The translations under genes and the position numbers were made by a program. Shown here one piece after another: positions 25,585-37,387 of a stretch of 64,000 bases of DNA. The stretch is from contig NC_071389.1 of NCBI RefSeq assembly GCF_022682495.2, positions 174,158,056 through 174,222,055 on the forward strand. The letters are read 5' to 3'. Under the pieces are notes generated by a model. That model was not told the DNA's origin. It was given only the letters and a program-made list of their open reading frames with translations, and made no database searches. This DNA is from Desmodus rotundus. Taxonomy: Eukaryota; Chordata; Mammalia; Chiroptera; Phyllostomidae. Each line of letters opens with the position of its first letter. Position 1 is the stretch's first letter.

Positions 25585-25810
25585 CCAGGATCTTCTACTT
25601 CTTAATACTCTGATATTGGACCTCTCCACAGTCTCTAGGGGAATAATTATATATTATTAGAAATATAAAAAACAGTCGCTTTAAATAATGAATGGATAAA
25701 TCCAGGATCTTCTATGTCTTAATACTCTGATATTGGACCTCTCGAAACTCTCTAGGGGGATAATTACATATTATTAGAAATATAAAAACAGTAAGTTTAA
25801 ATAGTGAATC
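25585..25810. repeat. Tandem duplication, unit 117 bp
   Basis: Two head-to-tail copies, 25585-25701 and 25702-25810, share ccaggatcttct, cttaatactctgatattggac and cctctc, then gataattacatattattag (second copy). Copies differ at about 10% of positions. It is not part of a repeat I recognise. Confidence 0.85.
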
Positions 25811-27150
25811 AGCAAACCAGAATATGGACCCAAAATCTATTGCAGCTCTGCTTTAATACCCTTTGAATCATTTAGACTTTGCCAATATAAATAAACCCAA
25901 CATGAAACCAATTTATACAATTTTTCTTCTGCATATTTCTGCCTTTTGCCTTAACAACAAAATATAGGTGTGGGAATCCTAAAGCATTCAATAACTATTT
26001 GGTATGGCTCTAATAACCTCAACCTTAATCTGCAGCAAAACTAAGTAAACATTTCATACACACACACAACCCAGAAACTTCTATTTTCTCAATACTTTGG
26101 TTCTTGTTGAGGAGTTCTCTGGATAATTCAGTAAAAAGAATCTAGCTGAAAAGGACTTTGTATGAATTCGTTGGAACTATTGTTTCTGCAAACCATGCAA
26201 TTGCGTTGAATTTCATATTCATGTTGCATGTTGTGAACAGTTTTTACCCGCTCGGCTGGAGTGTATACTTCAAATAAAACCAGGCTTACAGAGCTCCAAA
26301 TCTTTCCTCCCTGGTCATTTCCTACTCAAGGATATATTTTTGGCCTAACATGTACCAAATCACAATAGAAGTCCCTTTCTTTTCATTTTCACCACCTCCT
26401 AAGCTATCCCTCCAAGGACTTCCTCAGAGATATCTGCAGATGGGAAAGGCAATTCACAATGCAATAAAATTTATAGCTCATAAAATTATGAATAAGCCAA
26501 ACGTTAAAAAAGAAAAGTTAAACTAGGTTTAAAATGATTTTTATAATATCAACCACATGAATTGACACAGAAAATGAATTGCAAATGTAAGGGAATGCAA
26601 CAACTAAATGTTCTGTGCTCTCTGGGTGCTAAATGGAGACTGTCAGCAAAGCACAAAAAGATTGGAGAAATCATCATTGATTTCTCTCAGTAGAGGTAGC
26701 CAAAGGAAGGCCCAAAGCAGATTTTCTTAAAGCAGATTTGATTATAAGGACACAAGCCAAAAAAAAAAGAAGGTGTTTAGAAATTAGATGATGAGATGGA
26801 GTGAACCCAAATGATCAGTGCGATTATTTTGTTAAAAAGAATAAAAATACAAGAAAATAAAGAATTTAACAATCCACACTTTACTTTCTCTCAGCGGTAG
26901 AAGTTCTTTTTAAAAAGAAATAACAGAATACTTAGCAATATTAGAACAACCTCAATTTTCCACTTCACTTACCTAATTGCCATGGATACCCCTCGGTGAC
27001 AACTTCAAGATCTGGAAGGGTGTCTGTGGAAAGTAGATATTATAAACATCCAATCCAGAATTGTTGAGGCCCCTACAGATCTGTGTCCTTCATGATCTTC
27101 TTGTCTTACTGTATACACTTTTCTTTGATGATCTCATCTATTCTATTGGC
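25810..27150. other. Non-coding stretch, nothing recognised
   Basis: AT-rich. No ORF of 60 codons or more with a start after 25547 until 27346. Confidence 0.5.
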
Positions 27151-29235
27151 TCTAGAGATTATACATCGGTGATTCCCAAATCAATGTCATTATGACTCAT
27201 ATCCTGTGTCCCAGGCCCATATTTCTATCAATATTGGAATGTTTCCTGGTGACTTCAACCATATGCTTACATTCAAGCTAAATATCAGACCCCAACATGC
27301 TTTTTCTCCTGCATTCTCCACCCTAGTTAAACACCATTCACCCAAATGTGTATGGGGTCCTGGGGAGAGGGAATAAAGTCACCTTTTATACATCTTCCTA
27401 TGACCAGTATCCCTGCCCCATTCCAACCAATCAGCATATTTAGGTATCTATACCTATCTTTTTCTGTCCATTTCCAGTATCACTTTTGCTCGGGCCATAC
27501 TTGGCCTTCCACCTGCTTTGCTCTAAATCACTGAAGGTTGACCTCTGGAGATTCTGTTTCAGAAACTCCCTTACCAAGTAGCTTTTACTTCAATTTGATC
27601 AATGAGGAAGGGGTGAAGATATGAGGAAAATTGAAGGCCTGGAGAAGGGGGAGGGTCAGGTTATTCTCAGTCACACAGGGACCCAAACACTGCATGTTTA
27701 TCAGGCTTCAAGTTTTCACCCATACTGTTTATCTGAGTAGAATTCACTTTTTCACTTTTCACACAAAGCAAATTCCCACTTTCTCCAGGCCCATCTCAGT
27801 TATCATCTGAATGTCTCTTCAGCTCGGGAGTGGGGGGTGGGGTGGGTATTAATCCATCTTTCTCATAGAGGCATCAAGTAACATGCTGTGGGTACTTGGG
27901 AAACTCTTCAGTATATAGCACTCAATGTATCAATGAAATTGGTCCCTCATCAAAGATATTACTATCTTGTTTATTATTAAATGACAAAAGTACATTTCAT
28001 TTCTTACCTAACTGGATACTTGACTATTCAGTTCTTCCTAAGTTTCCCGGGAAATCCACCCTTGCTGCCACTCCCGTTGTCTTCCCATGTTTCCACATAA
28101 GCAATCTTTTTTGCTGTCTTCAATACTGAAACCCTCCCAGATGCTTTGTTTTGCCTTTGTTTTACTCTCCCCACGCTCCTTGAATGGCTTCAGTCCCTCT
28201 TACAGTTTCATCTAACATCAGTAAACAGACAACTCAATCTATAGCTCCGGTGCAGGTTTGTCTCCTCAGCTTCAGATGTGAATGTTCTGCGCATCTCTTT
28301 CTGTATGCCCCACAGGCTTCTCAAAGGAATATATCAAAACTTAGTTCATTATCTCCATCACCCCCAGCTAGTCTCCCACTACAAACCCCCTCTGCTAACC
28401 TGTGTCTCAGGCAACATCACTGTAAAATTTCTCCAACCGGCAACCTAGGTGTCAAGACTGATTTCCCCTACTCCATCACAGATATTTAGATCAGCCAAAA
28501 ACTTTTGTAAAGTTTCCCTCTTTAATGACTCACTAATCTGTACCCTATTATCTATCCCCATTAAACACATGTAAATATCTCATCACTTATCACACAGATT
28601 ACTTATATACTAGCCAGTTTCTGTGGTATCCTGTCCATTCTCCCCATTGCTTCTAGAAAAATGTTTCTCATTGCTCTCAGAATATAGTTCTTACTCCATC
28701 ATTCACAGTAGAACACTTTAAATGACTTGCTACTGAGTTCAGAATAATAGCTAAACTCTTTATCATAACAGAAGACTCTCCACAAATTGGTCCCATCTAA
28801 CTCTTCTCTCTCCACTCCTCTTTTCAGTGTGCTTTAGTACTAAGAAAATATCTGCAGTTCTCAAGCTCACTTTTTGGTTTTACACATCATTGCCTGTGGC
28901 CCACTTCTCCCTCTTCCCAGAATGCACCTCCCTTTCTTCTTGACCTGGAAAACCCTCTGCTTCTCATCAAGATTTCACTGAGGCATTACCTCCTCCAGAA
29001 AGTCTTTCCTGTACGGCTTCATCACAGTGCACTCCATCTGTTATTCCACAGTGCCCTGTGTGTGCTTCTGTAAGAACAATTGTTACTACTTTCTAATCAT
29101 ATTTTTATTTCAATCTCTACTGGCAGATTATGAATTCCTTGAAATTCAAGTCCGTGTTTTTTTCTCTGGGCCCTTCCTCTTTATTACAGTTTTCTAGTAC
29201 ACAGTAAATAAATATTTCTTGAATGAATAAAGTAA
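27150..29235 (+). mobile_element. Long L2 block in sense
   Basis: A run of L2 ORF2 C-terminal and 3' UTR pieces in sense order. 27165-27310 has gtgattcccaaatcaatg. 28330-28480 ends with aacctaggtgtcaagactg. 28690-29000 has aagtctttcctgtacgg, and the 3' end is cagtaaataaatatttcttg at 29204-29223. The stretch 27310-28180 is less clear and may contain another insertion. Several short ORFs are remnants of the reverse transcriptase gene; none is intact. Confidence 0.6.
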
Positions 29236-30735
29236 TCTTATCATAGTTATATGTATATATATATATTGCATATCTAAAATACACAATGTATTTATTGGAG
29301 GAAATTAAAAGTTAAAGATCAGATTTTAGTCACTATTGAATCCCTAGCATGAACGAGAGTGACTAACATACAAAGGTGCTTAATAAATGTCACATTTTTA
29401 TTGGTCCTAAATGGTCTAGCTCGAGTTGATCTGGTGCCTCAGTTCATTGGAAAATCATGCCAGCCCTCTGTTCTCTTGTCCTGTGCCAAACCTTCAAGTA
29501 AGTTGGCCTGTCATTTGAGGACTCATAGTGGGCAGAGCACAATGAAAAGCTTCAAAGGTCTGACTGTGTCCTCTCGGAACTTTACAGTCTAAATATATAT
29601 ACAGATGCATATGTATACGTTTAATATCAGAGTCCATCATATGGATGAGATAGACAGAATCTTACTAGATAAATAAAATAGTTTCCCTACCCACCACGGA
29701 TTCAGGGGTAGTATTGTTCCCATTTGATTATGCTGTTTCTCAACACAAAAACTTCTGAAATCTAAGTCAAGAGCTGGGAAATGAGTCAGAAAAAGACGTC
29801 TCACCCTGAGATAACTCACTCTAATTTCCTCATTAGTGAAAACGACTTCATCATAAAGAGTATCTGCCAACAATCTGATATAAAAATGTACATGCATCAT
29901 GAAAAATAATTGCTGTTCAATTACTACTGAATTATAAAGCCATCATACAGGTGCAATAATGCAAGAGCTTTAAAAGTGTGAAAAACTGCTTAGCTTAGGT
30001 AATTACATGTGTTTAAATAAAGTCCCCAGAATAAAATTTGCAGAGTTTGAAGAAACAATGAAATCAGAAGCACAGTGCTATTTATAACCATATTTTTTAA
30101 ATTTTGTGTTTTCCCTCCTGTATAAATTTTGAAAGGCCAGGGATAATTTTTTAACTCTAGGATCCAGAGAGGGAGAATAACCCATCTCCTTCTCTGCCTT
30201 CCACCTTCCCCACGTCCCATACTGGATCCGCAGGGACAGCACTACACAGATAGAAATCGAGCCATAACCATGGTAATTGCAACTTTTGAAATAGTTAAGT
30301 CTTACCCCTTCTGCATAGTTTACATATAGGAAAAGCAAAATTTATAGGAATTCAATTCTATTACTACTAAGTAAATATATTTCTTATAAATTTTCAGGGT
30401 CTTTAGGAAGGGAAATTAGAATCAAGAACTAGAAAAGGGCCTTAAATACCATCTAGACTAAAGTCCTTAGTCAACTGTGTAAGACACTTGAGGCCCTAAT
30501 GTATTAAGTTCATTGTACAAATTTGTGGAAATAGTAGAACTGAGTCAAAAAGCATTTCCACAACAGTATGCATCTGATTCAGCTTAAGTTCTGTGGGCCC
30601 CCATCAATTTCTAATTTTCAAGATACTCAAACTTAAAAGCTCTAAGACAGATTTTTGCCCAACTGCAATGTTATATAAATACAATTGGTCTGGCAGCAAA
30701 GGGGCATAAATTTTACTGCAAGACAAGCTATTAGT
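29235..30735. other. Non-coding stretch, nothing recognised
   Basis: An AT dinucleotide run at 29252-29264, short chance ORFs, and no repeat I can name. Confidence 0.45.
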
Positions 30736-30850
30736 TAGCTACATTAGCTTAGACCAGTCACCTTAACTCTCAGATCTTTAGCTGTAAAACACTGTAAAAC
30801 AAGGGGTTTGTCCAAAATGCCTTCTTTCAGATCTAAGATTGTGTCATTTT
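30735..30850 (+). repeat. MIR-like fragment
   Basis: ttagaccagtcaccttaactctc, ttagctgtaaaacac and tttcagatctaagattgtg resemble the 3' part of a MIR-group SINE. Confidence 0.45.
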
Positions 30851-31649
30851 GAAATTAAGGGGCAGTTGGTCTAAAATTATGAATTTTTTAAATCAGGTGC
30901 CACTTTTGAATCCAGCATCTCCAGTCCTCCCTCCCCCATGGCAAGATGCCTTTCTTAAGGAAACCACCTTTCCTTCAAAACATGCCTATAAACTGGTCTA
31001 GCCCATATTCTAAGCAAATAATTGGTTTAAAAGTGGAGGCTTCAATATTCATCAACATTTGAAGTTTTTAAGACCAGTACTATAGAGGTTAATTGTTCCC
31101 TCCTACATATCTTTCCTAAAATCGGTACAGGCAAATCCCAAATATTAAATGAATGACAATGAAATAATGTTACCTGCACATTAATAGAGCATGATCCAAA
31201 TGCTTATGTGTTTCTTTTTAAAAATATAATCTAGTGTTAAAGTCACAGCCAAATTTTTTAGTTTACTGTAAGAAATTTTTTAAGTGACTTGAAGTTCAAC
31301 TTAAAATGGAATCAGATTAGTATTTTGTAATTCATTCCAAAACAACTAAAATATTCATTTTCTCACTTTAATAAAACTTAACTTTTTTCCAAAAAATTCA
31401 TTGTTGTTTTACAGTTTATGTTTGGTATCGGTTTTGGTCTCCTGCAACTTTGTCTGGTTGCTTTGCATAGGAGCAGAACTGTGTCTTCATAAAATCTCAT
31501 GAAATTCAATTGGTGTTCAGTAGAGGTGATTAAATAGTAATGCTCTAACCTGCCTTGGCCTTGAAATGTTTAACATGTTATACAAAGAGTCTTTGGAGGT
31601 TATGCTTTACCTCTACCCAAAGCAAAAACACTTCCCACACACACAAAGA

Positions 31650-31880
31650 AAGAAAGGGAATTTGACTTCATCACCTATTGGATGTGCCACAGGTGTCTCA
31701 AACACAATATGCCAAACAGTAAAATCATCTCACTTTACCCCAGATCTGTTCCTTTGTACCGAATATCACCACTATCCGCTGGGATGCCTACACTGAAACC
31801 TGCACGTCATCCTTGATGGCCGCCTCATGCCACATATCCAATTAGTCCTAAAAATCCTGCCTCCAATTTTCTTCCAGATT
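31650..31880 (+). mobile_element. L2 fragment
   Basis: attggatgtgccacaggtgtc followed by tcaaacacaatatgcc is the recognisable L2 ORF2 stretch; acgtcatccttgatggcc comes later. No frame survives. Confidence 0.55.
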
Positions 31881-33762
31881 CTGGCACTTTTTCTTTCTCA
31901 TTCATTTTTTTGTAGACTACTACACTAGTATTCTAGGTGATGGTGGTAGTAAAATAAGTAGCTAAGGATTATTAAGTCCTGTCAATGCCTCTTTAACTGG
32001 TGCTCGTACTTCTGATCTTGAATAGAAAAAAATGATTTGTTATGAAAGACTTTAGTCCTTTACTCCATGCTTTATTGTAGAGAGTCAATTTATTTGGACC
32101 AGTCCAGCATATAAAAGAGGAATGACTTCAGAACCAATCAAAATTCTCTCTCATGAAGCCATTTGTGATCTGGCTTTTTCTTTTCTCTTCAGCTTCATCA
32201 TTCATTTCTTCCCACATCCCTGCAGCTCCCTGGTCTAGGCCTTCTGAATCTGCTCTTGCCTGGAACCAGTGAAAACAACGGCTTTAGGTCCTTCAAGAAA
32301 AACTTGTTCTGTATTTTAAAGAGCATGTTCTCTATTAAGTATAGTCTCTGCATTCCAAAAACAATTAAAAAAGACATTTCAATTAAAAAAGTAAAGTCTG
32401 ACATTTGTAGTGTAATTTGACAGTATGTATTAAGACACCTAAAAACTTTCCTACACTTTAACCCAGTAAAATCGCCTGTGAAATACTAGCCTAAAAATGT
32501 AATATGGGCATGGGGGAAGCTTTATGCACATATATTCATTCTAACATTTTTAATAAAGGTGTTTTTTCTTTTAAATGTGGGTTCATGGCTAAAAGTTAAA
32601 GAAAAACTGCTTATAACTCAACTGAGACAAAGGTTACCAAAAGTGGAGGAATAGTTAAGTAAATAATGCGTCTATTAATGCAACCATAAAAGTTTATATT
32701 TACAAAGAGTTCATAATAGCATGGTAAAGTGCTTATAACATTACCTACAAAAGGAGTAAAGAATGTATTATACAGTAATTGTATACCATTATATAATTTA
32801 AATATTTAAAACCTACTAATAAAAAATAGTAATGGAGGGAAAAACATCAAAATAAATGCTCCGAAACTTTCACTGTTTTCTCATTTGTATCTTTAGATAG
32901 TTTCCAAATTGTATCTGTCGCTTCTATAGTGGAGGAAAAATATCACCTTATTCAGAGAGGTCAGGAGTGGGAAGGAGAGGGACAGAAAATAAGCCTGGGC
33001 ATGGGGAGAGTTGCGTAAAACTGAAGTATGTGTTAGTCCCCACTCAAGGTCTCAAGCTTGCTGATAAAGATGATGACATTCAATTTTCCCTGTCAAGTGT
33101 TCTCAAGTGGACTTGGTATTTGTTCCTTAAGTTCACTCTGAGTTTGGCATTGAGAAATACTAAGAAAGGAGTGTTTTCCTTATTGCTTCAACTCTACTCA
33201 GCAAATGTTACTCTCCCTAATTCGACCACCCCGAAGTCACAGTCTCCCACCACCTGTGGCCTGTTCTTAGGCAAGGATACACGGAGGAGCCAAGGAATTG
33301 AAACATAACCACCATCAGGCCCTGGGAGGGGCAGCATAATTCTGAATGTGAAATAACATTCCCGGAGTTCCTTGTCAGGTGCTGGATAAACATATCAGCT
33401 TGTGGCTGCAGAAAAACTGTCCCCTGCATCTGGGGCAAACATAAAGTATCACTTGGGGTTCTTCGTAAGCCACAGAAACCAAAGGTGGCTAACTTGATCA
33501 GATCAAAGTTGACTAGAGATTAAGTCCTTCACAGAAGGAAAAACTAATCTGCCTCCTGGAGGAAAAGAACCCAGGAGGCACTGAATTCTCCACCATGACC
33601 AGTCTGGAGTCCTCCGCTCATGATTCAAATTCCTGGGGGATAAAAAGTGGAAGGACGGCCTTCGACCATGTGCTGATATGCTTGGCCAGAAGGAAAGAGA
33701 TACCCTGATTAATTGCCCCACCAGGATCTCATGTAATAGATGGAATTCATTCCCCAAAAGTA
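31880..33762. other. Non-coding stretch
   Basis: A weak L2-like scrap around 32120-32290; otherwise nothing. The 113-codon ORF at 32967-33308 has no recognisable domain and lies in no conserved context. Confidence 0.4.
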
Positions 33763-33905
33763 GGATGACCACATGTTGGGGTTTGCCCTAGACAGTCCCA
33801 ATTTATAACTATTTTTCAAGAATAGCTATAAATAGAATCACTTTTACTCACAAAAGTGTCCAAGTTTGGATAATAAATTGCATTATCACTCTACACAAAG
33901 GAAAA
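33762..33905. mobile_element. Small DNA-transposon-like remnant
   Basis: gtaggatgaccacatgttgg, followed by gacagtcccaatttata and, near the other end, aaaagtgtccaagtttgg and ataaattgcattatcac. This order resembles a short non-autonomous hAT-type repeat with matching ends. Family not assigned. Confidence 0.4.
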
Positions 33906-35104
33906 ATAGGGCATTGTTACCAAAGAGGGGGAAGTGATGCTGAGCAGATGAAAATAGCTCCCATTACAATGCGACTATTAGCAGGGGTCAAAACAAAGTG
34001 TTTTGCTCCAATGGTTCGGGTCAAAAGATAAGAATCGGAGTCAAAAGCCCTTATCAGTCTTTTGCTTCTGACTCCAACATGAAAATAACATTCCTCTCCT
34101 CACTCTCTATGTGTGGAATCATTATGACTTTGACCCAATAGTTCCATTGCCTTGTCTTTGTATGTCCTTGCAGCTAAACCCCTGAATGTTAAAGTGTCCT
34201 CTTTTACTGCTGCTTTTTTAGCTTAATTGGTGCCCTCCTGCTTTCCAAAATAGAATGCTAACATCCATTCACCCAGCTGGAGGGTCAGGGTGATACCACA
34301 TCCAATATTCCCCAAAGCATGTGCTGGATGGTTGCTGTACCCCTGCTGCTGACTAGTAATGAGTCAAATAGCGCCTTTTGATTCTGATTTCCTCCGAGAG
34401 GCTGCTCAACGAGCATGGGGTCAACTTAAAGGAAGAGGGCTTTTGTTTAATATTTTCTCCTTTCATTAGTGCACTTAAATTACTTTCTTGCAAACTCTGC
34501 TTGTTACCTAAATGTACTGGCACTTTTGTTACCTAATTAGCTTTCTTATCAGACTTCCAACCAAAAATAACAAGAAATGTAATAATGATAAGGCATCCTG
34601 CCCCCTCAAAACAGATTTCCTTTCACGCTTTATCTCTCGGTACTGTTCTCGCTTGTTTAATTAAAGTATCAGAAATTATTAGACTCAAATTATTTCTTGA
34701 TCTAGTGCTCAAATTCTCCTGAAAAACTCTTCTTCTGCCTCAGTATTTAAACCTTTATCAGTGTGTGGCAGATGAGTTTCCACACATATGCAACTGGATT
34801 CAGGTAATTCAATATAATTTTGGAGGAAGAGGCTCATTTAGTCTCTGAGTAACTAGGCAAGCCAATCAGATTTGGCTACACTGGGCTGGGTTACCATGAA
34901 CATCTAAATACTCATGTCTTCTTTCCTGTGCTCCTGGATCATTAAAACGACCAACATTAATGTGTGAACAACCTTATGAAACTTTAGCATAGAATTGTGA
35001 AATGCAAAGCAAAGATCTTATTTATTTTTTCATTAGAGGGGTAGGGGTAAAAAATGTCAACAAGTTCAAACTACTAACACAAGTTGTATTCAAGGAGGGT
35101 GGTC
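33905..35104. other. 5' flank of SLC15A5
   Basis: About 1.2 kb immediately upstream of the ancestral start codon. It is AT-rich and non-coding, with no CpG island and no convincing TATA box at a fixed distance, so the promoter and any 5' UTR exon cannot be placed by eye. A restricted, tissue-specific promoter would fit the lack of a CpG island; that is inference. Confidence 0.4.
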
Positions 35105-35464
35105 ATGTCTGCTGTAGGCTTTAAAATAGCCGAGGAGAAAATGCCCTTAAGTCACAGCACCGAGAAGGAGAAAACATAAGACATATTGGTCACTACTCTC
35201 CATCGTACTCCATGAAAAAAATGCAGGTTGGAATCCGCTTGCTTCTGGTGGAGCAGTGTGAGAGGTTCACTTTCTTTGAAGTCGTCTGCAATATGATCCC
35301 CTCCTGCACTGTCAACGTTGGCTGTCACAATTACCAAGCAGCCATTTTGAACTTGTGTTTTATCAGAACTTCAATACTTACCCCAGTGTCTGTGATGTGG
35401 TTTGCTGATGTCTGTGTAGGAAGAAAAAAACTCACATATATTTGCTTACTTCTACATTTTCTGG
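35105..35464 (+). CDS. SLC15A5: SLC15A5 coding exon 1 (frameshifted near its start)
   Basis: First coding exon of an orphan POT/PTR2-family, presumably proton-coupled, membrane transporter. The ATG at 35105 opens 24 codons that end EKEKT and then hit TAA at 35177-35179. One base later the frame reads RHIGHY and on to [18 protein letters not shown], and it stays open to the donor. This segment holds TM1 with the family's ExxERF proton-coupling motif (EQCERFTFF), TM2, and the cytoplasmic D-xxx-GR turn (ADVCVGRKK). The exon ends CTGG before a strong gtgagt donor, in phase 1, which matches exon 2. Seen: one base is missing relative to a continuous frame. From memory, the mammalian protein also starts MSV-GF and contains EKEKT followed by RHIG, which supports 35105 as the ancestral start. 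Fallback starts are ATG 35212 (weak context) and ATG 35221 (A at -3); both keep TM1. No ortholog alignment was run. Confidence 0.88.
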
Positions 35465-36629
35465 GTGAGTGTCCTCTTCTGGCTTGATTATTTTGTTTTG
35501 CAACTTAATCGAGTAGATCATTGTTAGAATTTTTAGTTTATATTATTTCTACTTTGCTCTTAAGGTAAAATTCGATCAACGAAGTAAGAATGTTGTTTTA
35601 GTTTATTCCACCTTCTGTATTTATTATTTGAGGAACGCTAGTGGGGGGGTGCACTTGTGTGTGTGTTGAGGATGCTTTGATATTATCTGGTTGCACTGGT
35701 TGTTTTATAACAATCACCTCTATATTTCTGCCTTGTGTACTCCTTAGAATGCCTCCTTCCCACCCCCTTCCTACCCCAACTCCAAATTCATGACAAATGG
35801 GATGTGAAACATGTAGTTCATTTACTTCAAAACTAAGATGAAATGTACTCAAAGCGTTTTTGAAGTTCATGTGGAGTAAATGAGGGATGTTTTCATCAAA
35901 TGGCTGTCTTTTAATTAGTCATGTAGTAATTAAGATCGCATATGAGGATGTGTTTTTTATATCATGAAATATGGCTGTATGCTAAAAAATTAATGAATTC
36001 CAATACTACATTGTGCCTCTTTACAAAGAGAAAAATAAATATATCTAAAGTTTGGTAGTAACCTGATTGCCAGGAATGTTAGGGAAGTATCAAGGTTGTT
36101 TGAGTTATAGAGAGCAAGGTGATAAACAGCTTAGAATTATACGCCAAAAAGTTCAGGTTGTTCTTCTAGCCAACAAGGGGTCACTGATAATATGATGAAA
36201 ACATTTGGGAAATGTTTTTCTTCAATAAATAGGATGGGCAATCACAGTTAAATAGAGAGACCAGAAAAATCTCAGACTAACAGTCTAGGCAAAGGAGAAG
36301 TGTCAATCCAGGACAGAAGGTGGAAAAAAAAAACCCCATAAAAACTAGGCAGCTAAATAGGAACATAAGTATGATGGAGGAACAAAAATAAGCTCCAAGC
36401 TCCTTAGCTGAGGAACTTCGGAAGGTAGTGCATATGCCGTTCAGCAATATGAAGAAGTGCAGGTTTGGAGAAACGGTGGGAGAGATGAATGAGGAAGGGA
36501 TGGGTAGCAGATATACAACATGTCCCACAATTTCCAACAGGTGGTAAATTAATGCTCCCTGAGTCGATTAAAGTGTGATGCAAACTTGTACGCTTCTTTA
36601 TGGCTTCAGTTCTGGGAAATAAAAACTAA

Positions 36630-36935
36630 GTCACCGGAAAGCAAATATTCATTCAACAAATATTCCTCATTGATAACTCTGTCCCAGGCATTGTTCTAGA
36701 ATCTGGAAGTGTAACAGAGAAGAAAGCAGTGTCTTCTCTCCCCAGACTGACTTTCTGGTGCAGGGAGAGATAAAATAGTGAATGATACTATGTCAGATGT
36801 CAATGAGAGTCATGATGAAGAATATGCTGGGTAAGGGGACAGGACAGACTAGACAGTGACAAGGCTGCTCATCTGTACCAGGGAATGTTTTCTGATAAGG
36901 AGACATTTAAGCAAGAACCTGATTGATTTACTTTA
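36630..36935 (-). mobile_element. L2 fragment, antisense, in SLC15A5 intron 1
   Basis: attcattcaacaaatattcctc, ccaggcattgttctagaatc, ggtgcagggagagataaaatag and aggagacatttaagcaagaacc, in antisense L2 order. Confidence 0.65.
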
Positions 36936-37387
36936 ACTTGGTAACAGTTAACAGTTAACTCTTTTATTCTAAATTCCTGTATAGATCATCAGACTAAGAC
37001 TGAACTTCAAACTTTGTAATTTGGTAGACAAATCACCTAAGTTAAACTCCATGTCCATTCATTTTTTTTTAAACAAAAGTTATTTCCTTGTGTCCTTCAC
37101 TCATGCCTGCCATCAATTTTCCAATCAGTTACTAAACATCACAGGTTCTACCAAAAATGTGTTTTCTGTTTGAATTGCTCAAAAGTACAGCCTTTTCCTT
37201 GACCACACAGTGGCCCATTTACTGGGCGTGGCTGTTAGTGTGACTCGAGTCCATATACATTTCCATCAACAACACTGACTTCCCAAAAGAATAAATCTAT
37301 ATGTTGGCTCTATTATCTAAAAAATAAAATATGACTTTGTACGTAACCTTTACAATCTGTTCTGAATTTATCTCTCCAGACTTCTGT

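Noticed and set aside
32967..33308. 113-codon + strand ORF upstream of SLC15A5
   Set aside because: No family resemblance, and no splice donor linking it to exon 1 could be argued.
1..35000. Search for a neighbouring gene (MGST1 is close to SLC15A5 in human, as I recall)
   Set aside because: No MGST1-like or other exon was seen on either strand. The flank appears intergenic.
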